From Eutreptiella sp. 'Long Island Sound 2002' (Eukaryota > Euglenozoa > Euglenophyceae > Eutreptiales > Eutreptiaceae), in the NCBI GenBank assembly GCA_964036045.1, contig OZ038388.1, positions 37,868,947 to 37,932,946 of the forward strand: a DNA stretch of 64,000 nucleotides, read 5' to 3'. A model generated the notes under the pieces. It searched no databases and was not told the origin of the DNA. It saw only the letters and a list, made by a program, of their open reading frames with translations. Position 1 is the first letter of the stretch. Every line of letters starts with the position of its first letter. A program made the position numbers and the translations under genes. Shown one piece after another: positions 51,756-63,083 of the stretch.

Positions 51756-54700
51756 AAAATCAGTGGAATCCCAGAGAAAGCGAAGGCACATCGGGTGCCG
51801 AAGAAGGCTCCGGAAGAGCCAAAACCACTGAGCTTCGCCACTCCCAACCCCTGGAGCGCCCTGCCAAGGGAAGTACATGTGGGTACGGGACATGGCAAGA
51901 AAGAAGGAGCGACCACGGAGAGCCCCGTGGATGGGCAGGACCAACCCAAGATCTACACCATCCGTGACCATACCCTGGAAGTCCTGATGCACCCGGACGT
52001 GCTAGAGTTGCATGCTGTGAGAGTCGTCCATACACCACATGGCAACGAGCGGCAGTTGCACTTGAAAGTGCGAGTACGGTGCGGACGAGAGGAGAAGGTG
52101 GTGGATGTGTTAGTGGATACGGGTGCCCAGGTGAGCCTGGTCCGGAGACGGTTGTTCAAGGAGGAACTCCTGCAGCCCAGCCGGAGACCGGTCCGCCTGA
52201 AGGTTGCCAATGGAGAGATCATGGGTGGTGGTACCCATGAGGCCACTATCAGTATGGAATTCTGGGAGCATGAGCGCTTGAACCGCCCTGATAAGGCGAA
52301 GAGAAGCACTCTATTCGGGAACTTCTACGTGGCCGACATTACAGATTGGGATATGATCATGGGGTATGACTTCATGGTGGCGAACGCCATTGGAGCCCTT
52401 CCCCATCGTGCAACGCTGGTCCGTGAGGATGATGAATGCCTCACATGGCTGTCCACGGACTATGCATGCGGATCATCCGAATGGAATGCTGAGGAGGAGG
52501 ATCGGATCGTCCAAGCGGTGCAAGCTGTGGGTGCCAAGTCCAGAGGAGACCGTGGAGATCAGCTCACGGAGTATGGAATGGCGCCGCAAGTGTACGCCAG
52601 GATGATTCAGACGCTAGGAGCTGAAGCGCCCGAGACGGACGTCTTTGCTTCCCGGGATGCCCCACTTCTGCGGAAGTGTAGGAGGCATTGGCATCGAGGA
52701 GACTCAGCCTGGCACAGGCATTGGGGTTTGAAGGAGTGGGGGCCCATGTATTGGCATGGCTCCCTGGACAATACCAGACGTACGGTGGAGAAGATCATCG
52801 CGGATAGGGCGAAGGGGATCCTGGTCATAACCGGCATAGGATCCACCCCATGTCCGCTGGAGGGTCTCAAGTCGACGCTGGACTCCATCACCCTGAACGA
52901 GATGTCATTCGGGCCAGAGGAGGAGTTGTTCATCGACGCCAAGGGTGTATCAATGCCCTCCCCGGGTCAAGCGAGGGGTACCAAGGCTTTCCTGGTGGAT
53001 GGGGCGCAGGCCCAGCCCACGGGTGACGAAGCATTCATCCGTAGGGTGGAGGCGGTGCCCATGAAGGTCATGTTTGAGCCCAAGGAGGGGACGGATCAGC
53101 CTATTGATGGCATTGACGTCCTGTCCCACGCCGAGATCGACGACGTCGTCAACTACATGCGGATGGGGATGCACGACCGTGTGGCAGCCAAGAAGAGGCG
53201 GGCCATGGTCACATCTCCGCATTGGTGGGATGACAAGATGTTGGTCACCGGCAAGTACGAGAAGGATGAGTTCGTGGCGAGGGTCATAGATCACATCGCG
53301 GACCAATACGATGGTCCGGTTGGGTCGGACCCACCAACGTGGGGTTTTCCAAGAGTGGGAACCAGTAGCGACGAGCACCAGCCCGAGGCCGCAAATTTTC
53401 GAAGATTATCGGTGGGAATCGCGACCCACGACGATGAAGACGGCATATCGGACGAGGAGAAGTCGGAATCGGACCCAGAAGAGGCCTATACCGCAGTGCG
53501 GTCGGTTGTGTCTATACCGAAGCAAGCGGCTGAAGAGGCCCAGGAGAACCCGAAGTTCGCCGAGCTGAAGGAGAGGCTGATCAAGGCCTATCCGCGGCTA
53601 TTCAGTGGCGTCGCCAACAAGAACCCTCCAGATCGCGGAAGGTTTGGTACAGCGAAGATCAAGCTGAAGCCGAACCCGAAGATCTATCGTCATCGGGAGT
53701 ACCAACTTCAGGGCGATCGGGCCGAGGCCATGAAGAAGCTGTTGGCCGAGTTCATTGAGCGGGGATGGATCGAACCCTCCGACAGTGAGTGGGCCAGCCC
53801 AGCCTTCATCGTGCCCAAGAAGGAGAAGGGCGAGTGGAGGTTGGTGGTTGATTACAGAGGTTTGAACGAGCAGACCGAGCACGACTCGTACTTGCTTCCC
53901 CTGATCGACTCCATCCTCCAAAAGCAGCAGAAAAAGCGGATTTTCACGGTGTTGGACCTGAAACACGGTTACCACCAGATGCCGCTACACCCGGACTCCA
54001 GGCCCTGCACAGCGATGTCGACGCCGCTGGGGCCCATGCAGTGGAAAATGGTGCCCATGGGCGCCAAGAATGGCAACGCCGCTTTCCAGCGCATGATGGA
54101 GGACCTACTCGGTCCTGTCCGGGACTGTGCCGATCCCTTCGTGGACGACATCATCATTGGGTCCGGCACGGAGAACATGACTGAGGACGAGCTCATCGAC
54201 GCGCATGAGAGGGATCTGCGCCGAGTGCTCAGCGAGTTGGACAAGCACAACATGGTGTGCAAGCCGACCAAAGCCTCACTCTTCGTGAAGGAAGTGGAGT
54301 TCGCGGGTCACGTGGTTGGTCACGGGCAACGCCGTCCCATGCCTGGGAAGCTGGCGTCCCTGCACCACTGGGAGAAGCCCCAGACCATCAGCGAACTCTG
54401 GTCCTTCATGGGGTTCTGCAATTACTATTCGGGCTACGTCCGGATGTATGCAGAACTCTCGGGGCCGCTGCACAAGATGCTGCAGGTGGGGAAGTTCGAT
54501 GGCCGGAAGGGGAGCAAGAAGAAGCTTGCCTGGACCCCTGAGGCTGAAGATGCGTTCAACAGCCTGAAGGAGAGACTCCTGGGGCAGTTGGGGCTGTTCC
54601 TGGTGGACCCGGACAAGGGATTCGTGCTACGGACAGACGCTTCGGACTATGCCGTGGGGGCAGTCCTCGAGCAAGTCCGGGACGACGGGACTCATGTTCC

Positions 54701-56780
54701 CGTGGCGTTTTGGAGCAGGATCCTGGCCGAGGGCCAACGCCGAACATGGACCGCGAGGGAGAAGGAGACATACGCCATTGTATGTGCGCTCAGGAAGTGG
54801 TCTGGCCACATCGGACTGCAGCCGGTGGTGGTTTGCACGGACCACCAGTCCCTACAGAGCTGGCACAAGGAGCATGTCGACACCCCCTCAGGACCAGCGG
54901 CTAGGAGGGCCCGATGGCACGAGACGTTCGCCAAGTTCGACCTCAGCGTCGTGTACGTCCCGGGGAAGGACAACACTGTGGCAGATTGCCTCAGTCGCTG
55001 GGCCTACCACGCGGGCAAGGCTTGGATGGACATATCCAGCCATGGGGACGCCGAGGAAACCGAGGAGGCCAAACGCATCATCGAGATGGAGAAGGTCATG
55101 GAGCAATAGGGGGTCAAGTGCTTTGTGGTGATGGCAAACCGTACGGACCTGGCCAAGTTCCGGGGTGCCCGCGTCCAAGCTATTCGAGAGGAAACCCTCG
55201 AGCAATGGATGGTGGCCCCTGTAGAGCTAGTCAGGTCGGTGCTCACAGAGGACTGGTCGGATGACTACGCGGCATCCGAGCACTGGAGCAGGTACTGGAA
55301 TGCCGTGAGCGCCCCGTCGGACGACGAATGGCCCGAGGGCTTGACCGAGGATGGCGACAAGTTGTTCCTCAAGGACAAGCTGCTGGTGCCCGAGAACCGA
55401 CTGGAGGAGCTCATTGACCATTGGCACAACGCCCAGCTCATGCACCCTGGCCGAGACAAGATGCAGCAGGACCTGGAGTGGCGTTTCAAGTTCCCTCCGG
55501 GGTACTACGCCATCCTGGATAGGTACTGCAGCGACTGTGCCGTGTGTCGGGCCACGAAGAGCCCCAACCACTCCACAGCGGGCAACCCGGTGTACACGGC
55601 TATACCGGAAGCCCCTATGCGGTCCGTGGCCATGGATGTGTTCGCCATGCCTGAGGTCACCGTGGACGGAGAGACCTACGACTGTGTCATCCTGGCGGTG
55701 GACAGGCACAGCGGGTATATCGTGGCAGTCCCGGGCAAGAAGTCCAAGAAGAAGGACAAGGAGGACAAGCATGGAGTGGGGCTGCAGGCCAAGACCGTCG
55801 CTAATGCCATGATCAGGCATTGGCTGACGATTTTCGATGTCCCAGCTGTCATCTGCAGCGATCGGGGCAGTCAATTCGTGGGGACGTGGTTCAAGACGAT
55901 GTGCAAGCATATGGGGATTCGGCACGCCAAGACCGTGGCATACCACAGCCGGTCGAATGGCCGTGCTGAGGTTGCCGGGCGGCAGATGTTCGAGAAGTTC
56001 CGCCAGCTGCACATTGACGAACCGGGCCGGAACTGGTATAACTCGCTGTGGAGGGTGCTCCAAGCGTATCACGACCTTCCGGGACCCACTGGACTGTCGC
56101 CCCATCGCATCCTGTTCCTACGGGATCGAGTGTCACGCACTCTCCCGTGGATGAACCATGGCAAAGTGGCCCGGGATGCGAACGCTATGATGGCTGAGGC
56201 GGACGACACGGCGGCCAAGGTGTGCAAGGCACTACAGGACGAGCATGACAAGAGGACCAAGTACTTCAAGCAGGGAAAAGTCCAGAAGTATGCTCTCCAA
56301 GATACCGTGTGGGTGGAGCGGCACCACAAGGATGTCCTGTCCAGGCATCGGCAGGCATCTTGGTATGTGCCGGGGGTGATCGTGCGGAAGGTCGGACAGG
56401 ATGTGTATGCGGTTCGTGTGGGGGATAACAAGATCCTGGATCGCGACCACACCCAGCTTCGTCCCCGAGCACCAGACCCCAGCGGACGTCCCGTGACCTT
56501 CGAGTTCACGGCCGGCGATGTGGACTCGGACGACGAGGGTGAGGACGACGATTTCACCGCGGAGAAGATCCTGGCGGACAAGCCGGACCCGGGGACGCCT
56601 GGGGGAAGGCTTTATAAAGTCCGTTGGAAGGGATTTGCCGCATCCAGGGATTCGTGGGAACCTCCGAGCAGTTTCGTGCCGAGGTATACCACGGTTTGGA
56701 TGGACTACCTAAAGAAAAAGAGTATTTCTTTGGATGTCAAGGACGTGTTGGTCCATTTGGTTGCTGCAGTAGCACCGTAA
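51714..56780 (+). pseudogene. pol: Pol (copy 2): protease, MT-like segment, RT, RNase H, integrase, chromodomain
   Basis: A continuous frame after the UAG, broken only by TAG at 55107-55109, where copy 1 has GAG. Protease: VDVLVDTGAQVSLVRRRLFK, WDMIMGYDFMVANAIG. At about 52600-52910, ETDVFASRDAPLLRKCRRHW to VEKIIADRAKGILVITGIG resembles the DIRS methyltransferase-like segment. RT (about 53640-54300) has WRLVVDYRGLNEQ and CADPFVDDIIIGSG. RNase H: VLRTDASDYAVGAVLEQ and VVCTDHQSLQSWH. Integrase: HWHNAQLMHPGRDKMQQ with CSDCAVCRATK, then VAMDVFAMPE, VICSDRGSQF and NGRAEVAGR (D, D, E all present). The C-terminal chromodomain reads LYKVRWKGFAASRDSWEPPS and could steer integration to modified chromatin. 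Confidence 0.92.
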
Positions 56781-57163
56781 TGGATCCCTCCTTGGCATTT
56801 TGTTTGTTTCTGTGAATGAGGAGACGGGTGAGGGCGTTCATCCGGGGATTTTTCGGCCTTGATTGGCCATATACCCCCTTCATTCGATCTCCACGTATAT
56901 ATTTCATTGTGGTATACGTATTTAGATCGATCGACGACATTTTTCTATCTTTGATCCCCTTGGTCCATGTTGTAGATCAAGAGGAGACCGGATATGGCGT
57001 AGGGCACCGGTTTTCAGTGTCCTCACCCCTCCCTTGGGGCATGGGGGACGCCTACGACGTGTGTGGGGCCTCCATGTGTCCTTGGGACATGGAGGGGGGG
57101 GTTGGAGCCCATTGGGGTCCTCCCGTCCTCTCTTCAATGACTTCCGAGCGGTAACAACGCTCT
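56781..57163 (+). other. 3' untranslated region of copy 2
   Basis: No domain. Short open frames only. It separates the pol stop from the polypurine tract. Confidence 0.6.
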
Positions 57164-57174
57164 GAGAAGGGGGG
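57164..57174 (+). promoter_or_regulatory. Polypurine tract
   Basis: GAGAAGGGGGG lies immediately before the LTR start TGAAGCC at 57175. This is the plus-strand primer position for LTR retrotransposons and sets the LTR boundary. Confidence 0.85.
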
Positions 57175-59208
57175 TGAAGCCGGTTCGGACCCCCGTGGCC
57201 ATCTTGGGGTCACTTGGGGTGTGTATCTATGTGCCGGCAAGCCGCCATTGGCTGATATCATACTCTCCCATCCACCTGACCTAACCTGATGTGATAGTGT
57301 GATAGGTTTGGCCATTCCGGCTATGAGCGGCCATATTCAGTACCGAGGCGCCGCCAGCGGAGATTTAGATATCAGAATATCAGGAATCAACAGGGTTTTA
57401 TTATCATAATGTTTCCGTAATTTTTCAGCCTTTCGTTCTGATAGTCAATGTATCGGCGACTGTCAGTTGGCTCGCGATTTTGCGTTAACCGATTGGTTAA
57501 CTGTTATTTCCAGATATTTTGGCGGATACTCCGTTGAAGGGTCAGATTTCATCAGCGAAGGGTTCGTTGCTTCCGCAATTTTCTAAATAAGCACTCGAAA
57601 TTTCAATCTGAATTTTTCGCGATGTCGAAATCGGATTTTCGACTTCGACATCGCCGCACTTGATTTGGACTTCTTCGAGTGGTCATACTCTTTTCCCTAT
57701 GCTCGAATCAGGTTTCCCTTATACTTGCCACCCATTTGACTTGGAGATATAAGGGAAACAAAAGTGAATCGTGGGACCACTTTGAACGACCATATCTACG
57801 CGCGAGTGTGAGGAAAGAGAATAAGGAAGGTTGGGTTGCAAGCGCCTTAGTCTCAACTTAATTTAGGAAGCATCAAACGCCTTTGGTGTGTACACATGCC
57901 CGATATAGCAAGGGATAAGGGTCAAGAGGGTATAAAGTGATATATAACTCTTGGACCGTGCAACCGAACATTTTATTGTGACTTTCGAGTGTACCGCATG
58001 AGTGTTGGGGTTGCATAGCAACTTTCCTTGGGTTCCTACGTATTTTTAACGTGAAGTTATGTCAATGGAGGGACATGGCATATCATGGTGGGAGCTATAT
58101 TTTGAGGGTATGTGTTGTATGCATGATATATGTTTGATATGCTCACGCCCATGTTATATATCTTCGTGCGGCCGAAGAGGTGGGGAGCCATACGTGACAA
58201 GGGCTTTGCCCATGTCCCAATTGTGGAATTCAAAGCGCTAGACCAAGTCTACCGCATATGTATTGCTCATGGTATGTTTGGCAAGGAGATCCATGAGTGC
58301 ACTCCCATTTTCATGGGGCATGTAGATACGAGTGGCGAAGGTATCTCCATGTGCCCGATTGGGGATCCAAGTGGGGGAATTGTTCGCAAATGGTTCCAAT
58401 CATTTGTATATTGAACCAAGTGCGGATATCATGGGTGAGCATAGAGATATACTATCATGAAAACTTTGTATTTGGGCATATTTCCATGTTTTTGACCTCA
58501 ATTTTTGCTCTTTTTTGCATTTTGTGTACTTACCTGGTCGGCAAACAGCAAGAAGCCTATGGAGACTCGAACCATGGTATGTTGTTCATATGTTGGCATA
58601 TGCTTTGGAGTTGAACACCACCATATGCCGGATTGCGTACTCCATTTGGCTTGGCGCACGAAGGATTATAAGAATTGGTCTCAAGATCATGGGCTGACTT
58701 GGGCAGTGCGTGGCGCCCATATCCGAAGGGGTTTCGAAGGTAAAGTGTGGATGTACATGGGAATCAACTTTTGGTCTCTATCCTCCATGAATACTAGACT
58801 TCGATTCCATGCATACTTTGAGCCTTCGGATAAGTGGTAACTTCAATTTTGAGCATATATTTGATATATGGCCAATATGGTGTGAATTGGCAGTTTTTGG
58901 CATGTTATGAGTTCAAACTCATGGGGCATATCTCTAAGCCCATTCGACTCCAAGTCCAACCAAGGTTATGTCAGGGTAGGGCATGGTCCTGAGTGCCACT
59001 CTAGGCCATGACACGCCACCTCCCCTGTTGGGCTAGGATTTAGAGGCTTGGGAGTGAACACATTTTTGGGGTTTATGTAGAGACTTTTGACACATGGCAT
59101 TCAGCCATCTCAATTGACCTGGTTCAGGGCAATATGTTGGTGAGTCAAGGGAAGGTCTTGAGTCCAGGGAATGAGGGGTTTATGGCTGTGAATGTGTACG
59201 TTTACCTC
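57175..59208 (+). repeat. LTR C (3' LTR of copy 2), truncated and mosaic
   Basis: Starts TGAAGCCGG after the polypurine tract. From the start to about 58390 it follows LTR B almost base for base. From about 58400 on, diagnostic positions (TTGTATATTGAACCAAGTGC, AGAGACTTTTGACAC) agree with LTR A instead. Homology ends at about 59208 in ACCTCTC, roughly 320 bases short of the inferred LTR end. Confidence 0.82.
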
Positions 59209-59716
59209 TCTCCTGTAAAAATTCCGTAGGGCTAAATTGCTGTGCCTGTTGCAGAACCGGATGGCGTGCCTGAGTCGCAGGCCATGTACATCAGTTAATC
59301 GCAGGCACACGAGTCGCGGAGACGGAGAGTAGGAAGACTGTTTTATTTAAATCTCACAGATTCCAGTCGCTCGGCCTGTCCATTAATACCGATGCTTCAA
59401 TTCAGGCCAGCGACAGTCATTTCTGGGTATCATGCAGCTGGAGGTTTGACTACCGTCGTACATCGAAGTACACGTACGCCGTTAGTCATAACAAGGATCA
59501 TCGTATCATTTTATGTTGAATTTGCTGTGTCGACTCACACAAACACGTGCATATGCTTGCATGTTTGTTCGTTTGTGCATGTATGGTATATGTCATTGAC
59601 TTGTTGTATGTGTACATGTTTGTTGTGCTACTTTGCTTTCGCCATGTGCATATTATAGGTTTGGTGAGGCAATATGCACGTACAAACATGTGGGAATTGT
59701 GCTTGAATGGTAGTAA
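59209..59716. other. Intergenic stretch
   Basis: No domain or RNA gene recognised. GC-mixed sequence, with T-rich segments near 59560-59640 that could be part of an intron or untranslated region of the following ORF. Confidence 0.45.
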
Positions 59717-60331
59717 TTGGCCTGTTTGTACTGCATGCACCGGGAGCACGAGTGGTACAAGGGAGGCTATGCCTCGTATGTGGACCACATCACCACATGG
59801 ATGCACCCGCGATCTGTCCCGCTTTTTCCGTTCAGGTTTAGGGATAATATCGTGGGCGTGGCGTGGGGGGATGTGCAACTGTCTGCCATACATGGGTACT
59901 TCAGCGAGGTGTACCAGCTGGAACTTCAGATGGAAGGGGAAGGGAGTACCCTCCCCAGCCTGGAGGCGCGATTGAATCTGTGTGCAGAGACAGGGACAGT
60001 GGGGCTTCGCCTCAAACGCAGGGCAGAAGGCCCTACAGACGAGTACAGAAGCATCATCAGGTATGTAGACTGGTACAGCACTAATGCTAAGACAGTACTG
60101 AAGAGTCTGGTGCCAGCGTTAGTAGGGAAATGTGTATACTACGCAATGTCCCAGGCAGATGTACAGGTCAACGTCCGGGGGGTGATGCGGGAGCTGTGGC
60201 GTAAGGGGTACCCAGATGCGTGGTGGGTACCCACGCTGAGATATGGGCTTCGTCGCAGAGGGGTCCCAGACAGTCTGGTGAAGGCGGAACTGATGCTCAC
60301 ACACACACAACACACGGGGTGTAGGTCGTAG
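59717..60331 (+). pseudogene. Reverse-transcriptase-like fragment, possibly Penelope-like
   Basis: The frame of 204 codons has SVPLFPFRFRDNIVGVAWGD, whose R-x-x-D-N resembles the RT catalytic block (normally R-Y-x-D-D). LPSLEARLNLCAETGTVGLR and RYVDWYSTNAKTVLKSLVPA follow, and the end is VMRELWRKGYPDAWWVPTLR. The last block corresponds to the R/K-G-Y-P motif near the RT end of Penelope-like elements. No RT fingers or GIY-YIG nuclease is seen. The upstream part is absent or spliced: the region at 59700-59745 may include an acceptor. With D-N instead of D-D, activity is doubtful. The family call is tentative. Confidence 0.4.
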
Positions 60332-61044
60332 TTGCCTATTTTTTCCTGTGCCTTTGCTACAGGTCCAGTGTCCGTAGACACTGCCACGTGCACGGCAACC
60401 ACCAGGGCCCCACCAACGGGGGGCCCATGCCGGAGAGGTGCATGGTTTCATTGCAATTGAAGCTACATTTTTGCGCGAAATTCCGAAAATATAGGGTGAA
60501 ACACTATGGTTGGTATGCGGTGCACAATGTCTTCATTTGTTGTACTGCAGCCCATTCATGGCCGTCTGAAGAGGTTTTTTGCGCTGTTTGCTTCGTGTAC
60601 TGCTTATTAATAATAGTGAACATTTGTGGTTTATTCATCTTCAAGAATCCCTGATTTGCATTGATGTTTTGTTGTGTCAAATACAAGGATGCATGCCCTT
60701 TCACCATGTGTTTTAATGTATATTGTTACTCATGTCTTTTCATGTTTGTGCTCAGGAGGATGGACTCTTCTATGAATTTGAAGTTGAATGAACTTGGGTG
60801 TTTTGTACATATTTAAGTGCATTTCGAATCCTTGGATTTCTTCATTGACATTGGGATCATCATTGAGATCATTGTTAATTCATTTTCCCATTGCATTGCT
60901 CTGCTTGTCTTCTTGGTGTTCATCGAGTGGAATATTTTCTTGTGGAGTTTGGGCAATCGAAACCTTTGGAAGGTTTGCTTGATATGTGTTCATTGACACT
61001 ACCAAAAATATTGGTAGCAGAGGATTTCTTGATCCACAACAATA
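60332..61044. other. Intergenic stretch, A/T-rich to the right
   Basis: No gene recognised. The right half (60650-61040) is A/T-rich and directly precedes the coiled-coil ORF, so it may hold its promoter or 5' untranslated region. Confidence 0.45.
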
Positions 61045-62145
61045 ATGAACGAGTATTATGTGAACATTGAGGATGTCGACCCTGAACTTCATGGAGAGTT
61101 GCAAGAATACTTTCACAATGATGAATGCAACCAATTTTCAATCAACATGATCGAATTCCATGATGGTCAACCCATGAATGAAGAGGTTGGAGAATTGCAT
61201 CTTAGTGAAGATGGTGAGAGTTCAAATCAAATGGTTATACACCAACATCATCATGATAATCAACATCAACCACCATTCCACCCACAACTTCAAGATACCC
61301 CACAAGGACAAATTGTACAACCCCAACAATCGTATCAAATGGTAAATCAAATACCACAATTTGTTCATCATACCATTCCCAATGGGTGGGGGTATCGTGA
61401 TTTCGAGAGAATTCGTTTCGTCAATGAATTTGGAGAACCACACAAAAGAATCCGAGTGGCCGAGTGGACTCCAAACAATGACTCGGCACTACAACAAGTG
61501 AGCGAAGTTACCAGAGCCCTTAGCATGCTACGTGATGATCATTATGCTCTTCATCGTACAACGGCACTCACCATGCGTTCGGCTGAAAATGCATTGGACC
61601 GTTTGAGAGGCCAAGTGCAAGAACATGTTGATGGAGTATATGGAGAAGGCCGAGCATTGAGACAATTGGTTGATGAACGTGGTGGCGAATTGCAACGAGT
61701 TGCTGAACAACATGGTCAGCTTGGCTTGCTTTGCAAGTCAAAATTTTCGGATCTTGAGGCTCAATTGTCTGCATGTAATCTTGCGCTAACCAATGCCTTG
61801 GCTCAGCTTGGTGAATTGAGTAGGTCATTTGAATCGACTAGTGAATTGGTGGATAGTATTGGAGAAGAACAAGAGGCACTTCACCAATCACTTGGTCAAT
61901 TCGGTGCAATGGTGGAGGAAATAGAGATACAATTGGGTCAACTCAAGTTATATCCGTGGCAAGGGCCCGAGGATATCGGCAGATATCCGTGGCATATGCC
62001 CGGGATACAGCAGCCACGGATATCTGCCGATATCCTGGGCATATGCCACGGATATCTGCCGATATCCCGGGCATATGCCACGGATATCTGTTGGTGTTCA
62101 AGTCAAAATTCTCTTGGTATATCACCGCAAAGACAAGGAATTTAA
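61045..62145 (+). CDS. Coiled-coil protein of unknown function
   Basis: The ORF starts MNEYYVNIEDVDPELHGELQ. It has an acidic N-terminus and a His/Gln/Pro-rich middle (HQHHHDNQHQPPFHPQLQD). A motif IPNGWGYRDFERIRFVNEFG follows. A long helical region at about residues 145-300 (EVTRALSMLRDDHYALHRTT to IGEEQEALHQSLGQFGAMVE) looks like a coiled coil. Sequence similarity to a normal protein end is lost at about 61951, where a palindromic repeat adds residues up to 62145. A structural or Gag-like protein is possible. Codon use is A/T-richer than in the chromovirus genes, so it belongs to a different element or is a host gene. Confidence 0.55.
   Translation: MNEYYVNIEDVDPELHGELQEYFHNDECNQFSINMIEFHDGQPMNEEVGELHLSEDGESSNQMVIHQHHHDNQHQPPFHPQLQDTPQGQIVQPQQSYQMVNQIPQFVHHTIPNGWGYRDFERIRFVNEFGEPHKRIRVAEWTPNNDSALQQVSEVTRALSMLRDDHYALHRTTALTMRSAENALDRLRGQVQEHVDGVYGEGRALRQLVDERGGELQRVAEQHGQLGLLCKSKFSDLEAQLSACNLALTNALAQLGELSRSFESTSELVDSIGEEQEALHQSLGQFGAMVEEIEIQLGQLKLYPWQGPEDIGRYPWHMPGIQQPRISADILGICHGYLPISRAYATDICWCSSQNSLGISPQRQGI
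61951..62090. repeat. Palindromic repeat (31-bp arms)
   Basis: The segment at 61971-62001 is exactly complementary to 62038-62068, with further diverged units on each side. Units contain GATATC and CATATG words and the 19-mer GGCAGATATCCGTGGCATA. That 19-mer recurs once at 63039-63057. Confidence 0.85.
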
Positions 62146-62777
62146 AGGGGTTGAAAAAGCCGCCGAGATTCTTGCACGTTACCAAAAGCCTAAGGAGCTC
62201 GAGGTGCCTCACGAGGAAATTTGTAAGGAGCCAAAAGCGGAGCCTTGCGTTGTCCATGCTAGTCCTCTTAAAGCTGTTAAAGCTGAGACTGTGGTTGTTC
62301 TTGGTAGTCCTATCAAGGCGGAGCCTTGTGCTAACAACCCAATCGTGCACACAGCGTCTCCAAAGCACGAGGTCATTGATCTCACAGCGGAGGAGGACTA
62401 TGCTACTTTTCCCTTGACACAATTAAGCGAAAAGGAGAACATGGTATATGAGCGTGAGATGTATCGTTCGTGTGCATGGGTAGCCCAAGCCACACCTGCA
62501 AAGGCCCCCACAAGCCAAGATCTCACAGGCATCCCATCTCCTTTTGACTCTGCTAGGTTTGATGGGCCACCCACGAAGGTTCGCAAAGTTCAGGTGAAAG
62601 AGGAAAAGCAACAATGCTATTGTTGTGACTATCCTATTACGAAGAATGCTGCATCTGTGACTTGTGATGTTTGTCATGCTATTTACCACTTGTCATGTGC
62701 CAAGCTTCGGTTTCCTCTTGCAGCATGGATCGTGGGCATGTGAGACATGTATGACCGAAATGATTGGTTCCCGGTAA
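62075..62777 (+). CDS. PHD-finger protein with SUMO-interaction-like motif
   Basis: The visible frame reads VKILLVYHRKDKEFKGVEKA at its start, then a Lys/Glu/Pro-rich part with PKHEVIDLTAEEDYATF. There V-I-D-L-T beside acidic residues is a classic SUMO-interaction motif. At the end comes a PHD signature: CYCC (C-x2-C), CDVC, YHLSC (H-x2-C). The last pair, W-A-C-E-T-C, is present one base out of phase at 62733-62750, with the stop at 62775-62777. A TTTCCTCTTGCAG (62711-62723) just before could be a splice acceptor. PHD fingers read histone tails; which target this one has is unknown. The start overlaps the palindrome, so the first exon is uncertain. Confidence 0.55.
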
Positions 62778-62847
62778 TTGGCACCATGACCTCATGATAC
62801 TTGCTTATTTATGGCTAAGTGTAGGGAACAATGTTCCTTTCATACAT

Positions 62848-62987
62848 ATTGGCATCACATTTTCGCATCGATAGAGAGCACATTGTGTAGTGCTCCAACT
62901 TGGACGTCTACATACAGATTGGCATCACATTTTTGCATCGATAGAGAGCACATTGTGTAGAGCTCCAACTTGGACGTCTATCCACAA
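62848..62987 (+). repeat. 70-bp direct duplication, two copies
   Basis: ATTGGCATCACATTTT begins at 62848 and 62918. The units share ATCGATAGAGAGCACATTGT and CTCCAACTTGGACGTCTA. Non-coding. Confidence 0.88.
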
Positions 62988-63083
62988 AACTTTCCAAAAT
63001 TGTTGGCGTCCTCAATTGTTGTGTTGTGCATGGCTCAGGCAGATATCCGTGGCATAGGCACAATTATTGTATAGAATTTTGAC

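Larger units (their letters stand above)
46333..59208 (+). mobile_element. Chromovirus-type Ty3/gypsy element, copy 2 (nearly intact)
   Basis: LTR B, gag, pol ending in a chromodomain, polypurine tract and LTR C are all present in order. Only one nonsense codon (TAG 55107-55109) is seen in pol. LTR C is cut at about 59208, and its second half is closer to LTR A than to B, so LTR history is not simple. The element stands head to tail with the broken copy 1. Confidence 0.9.
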
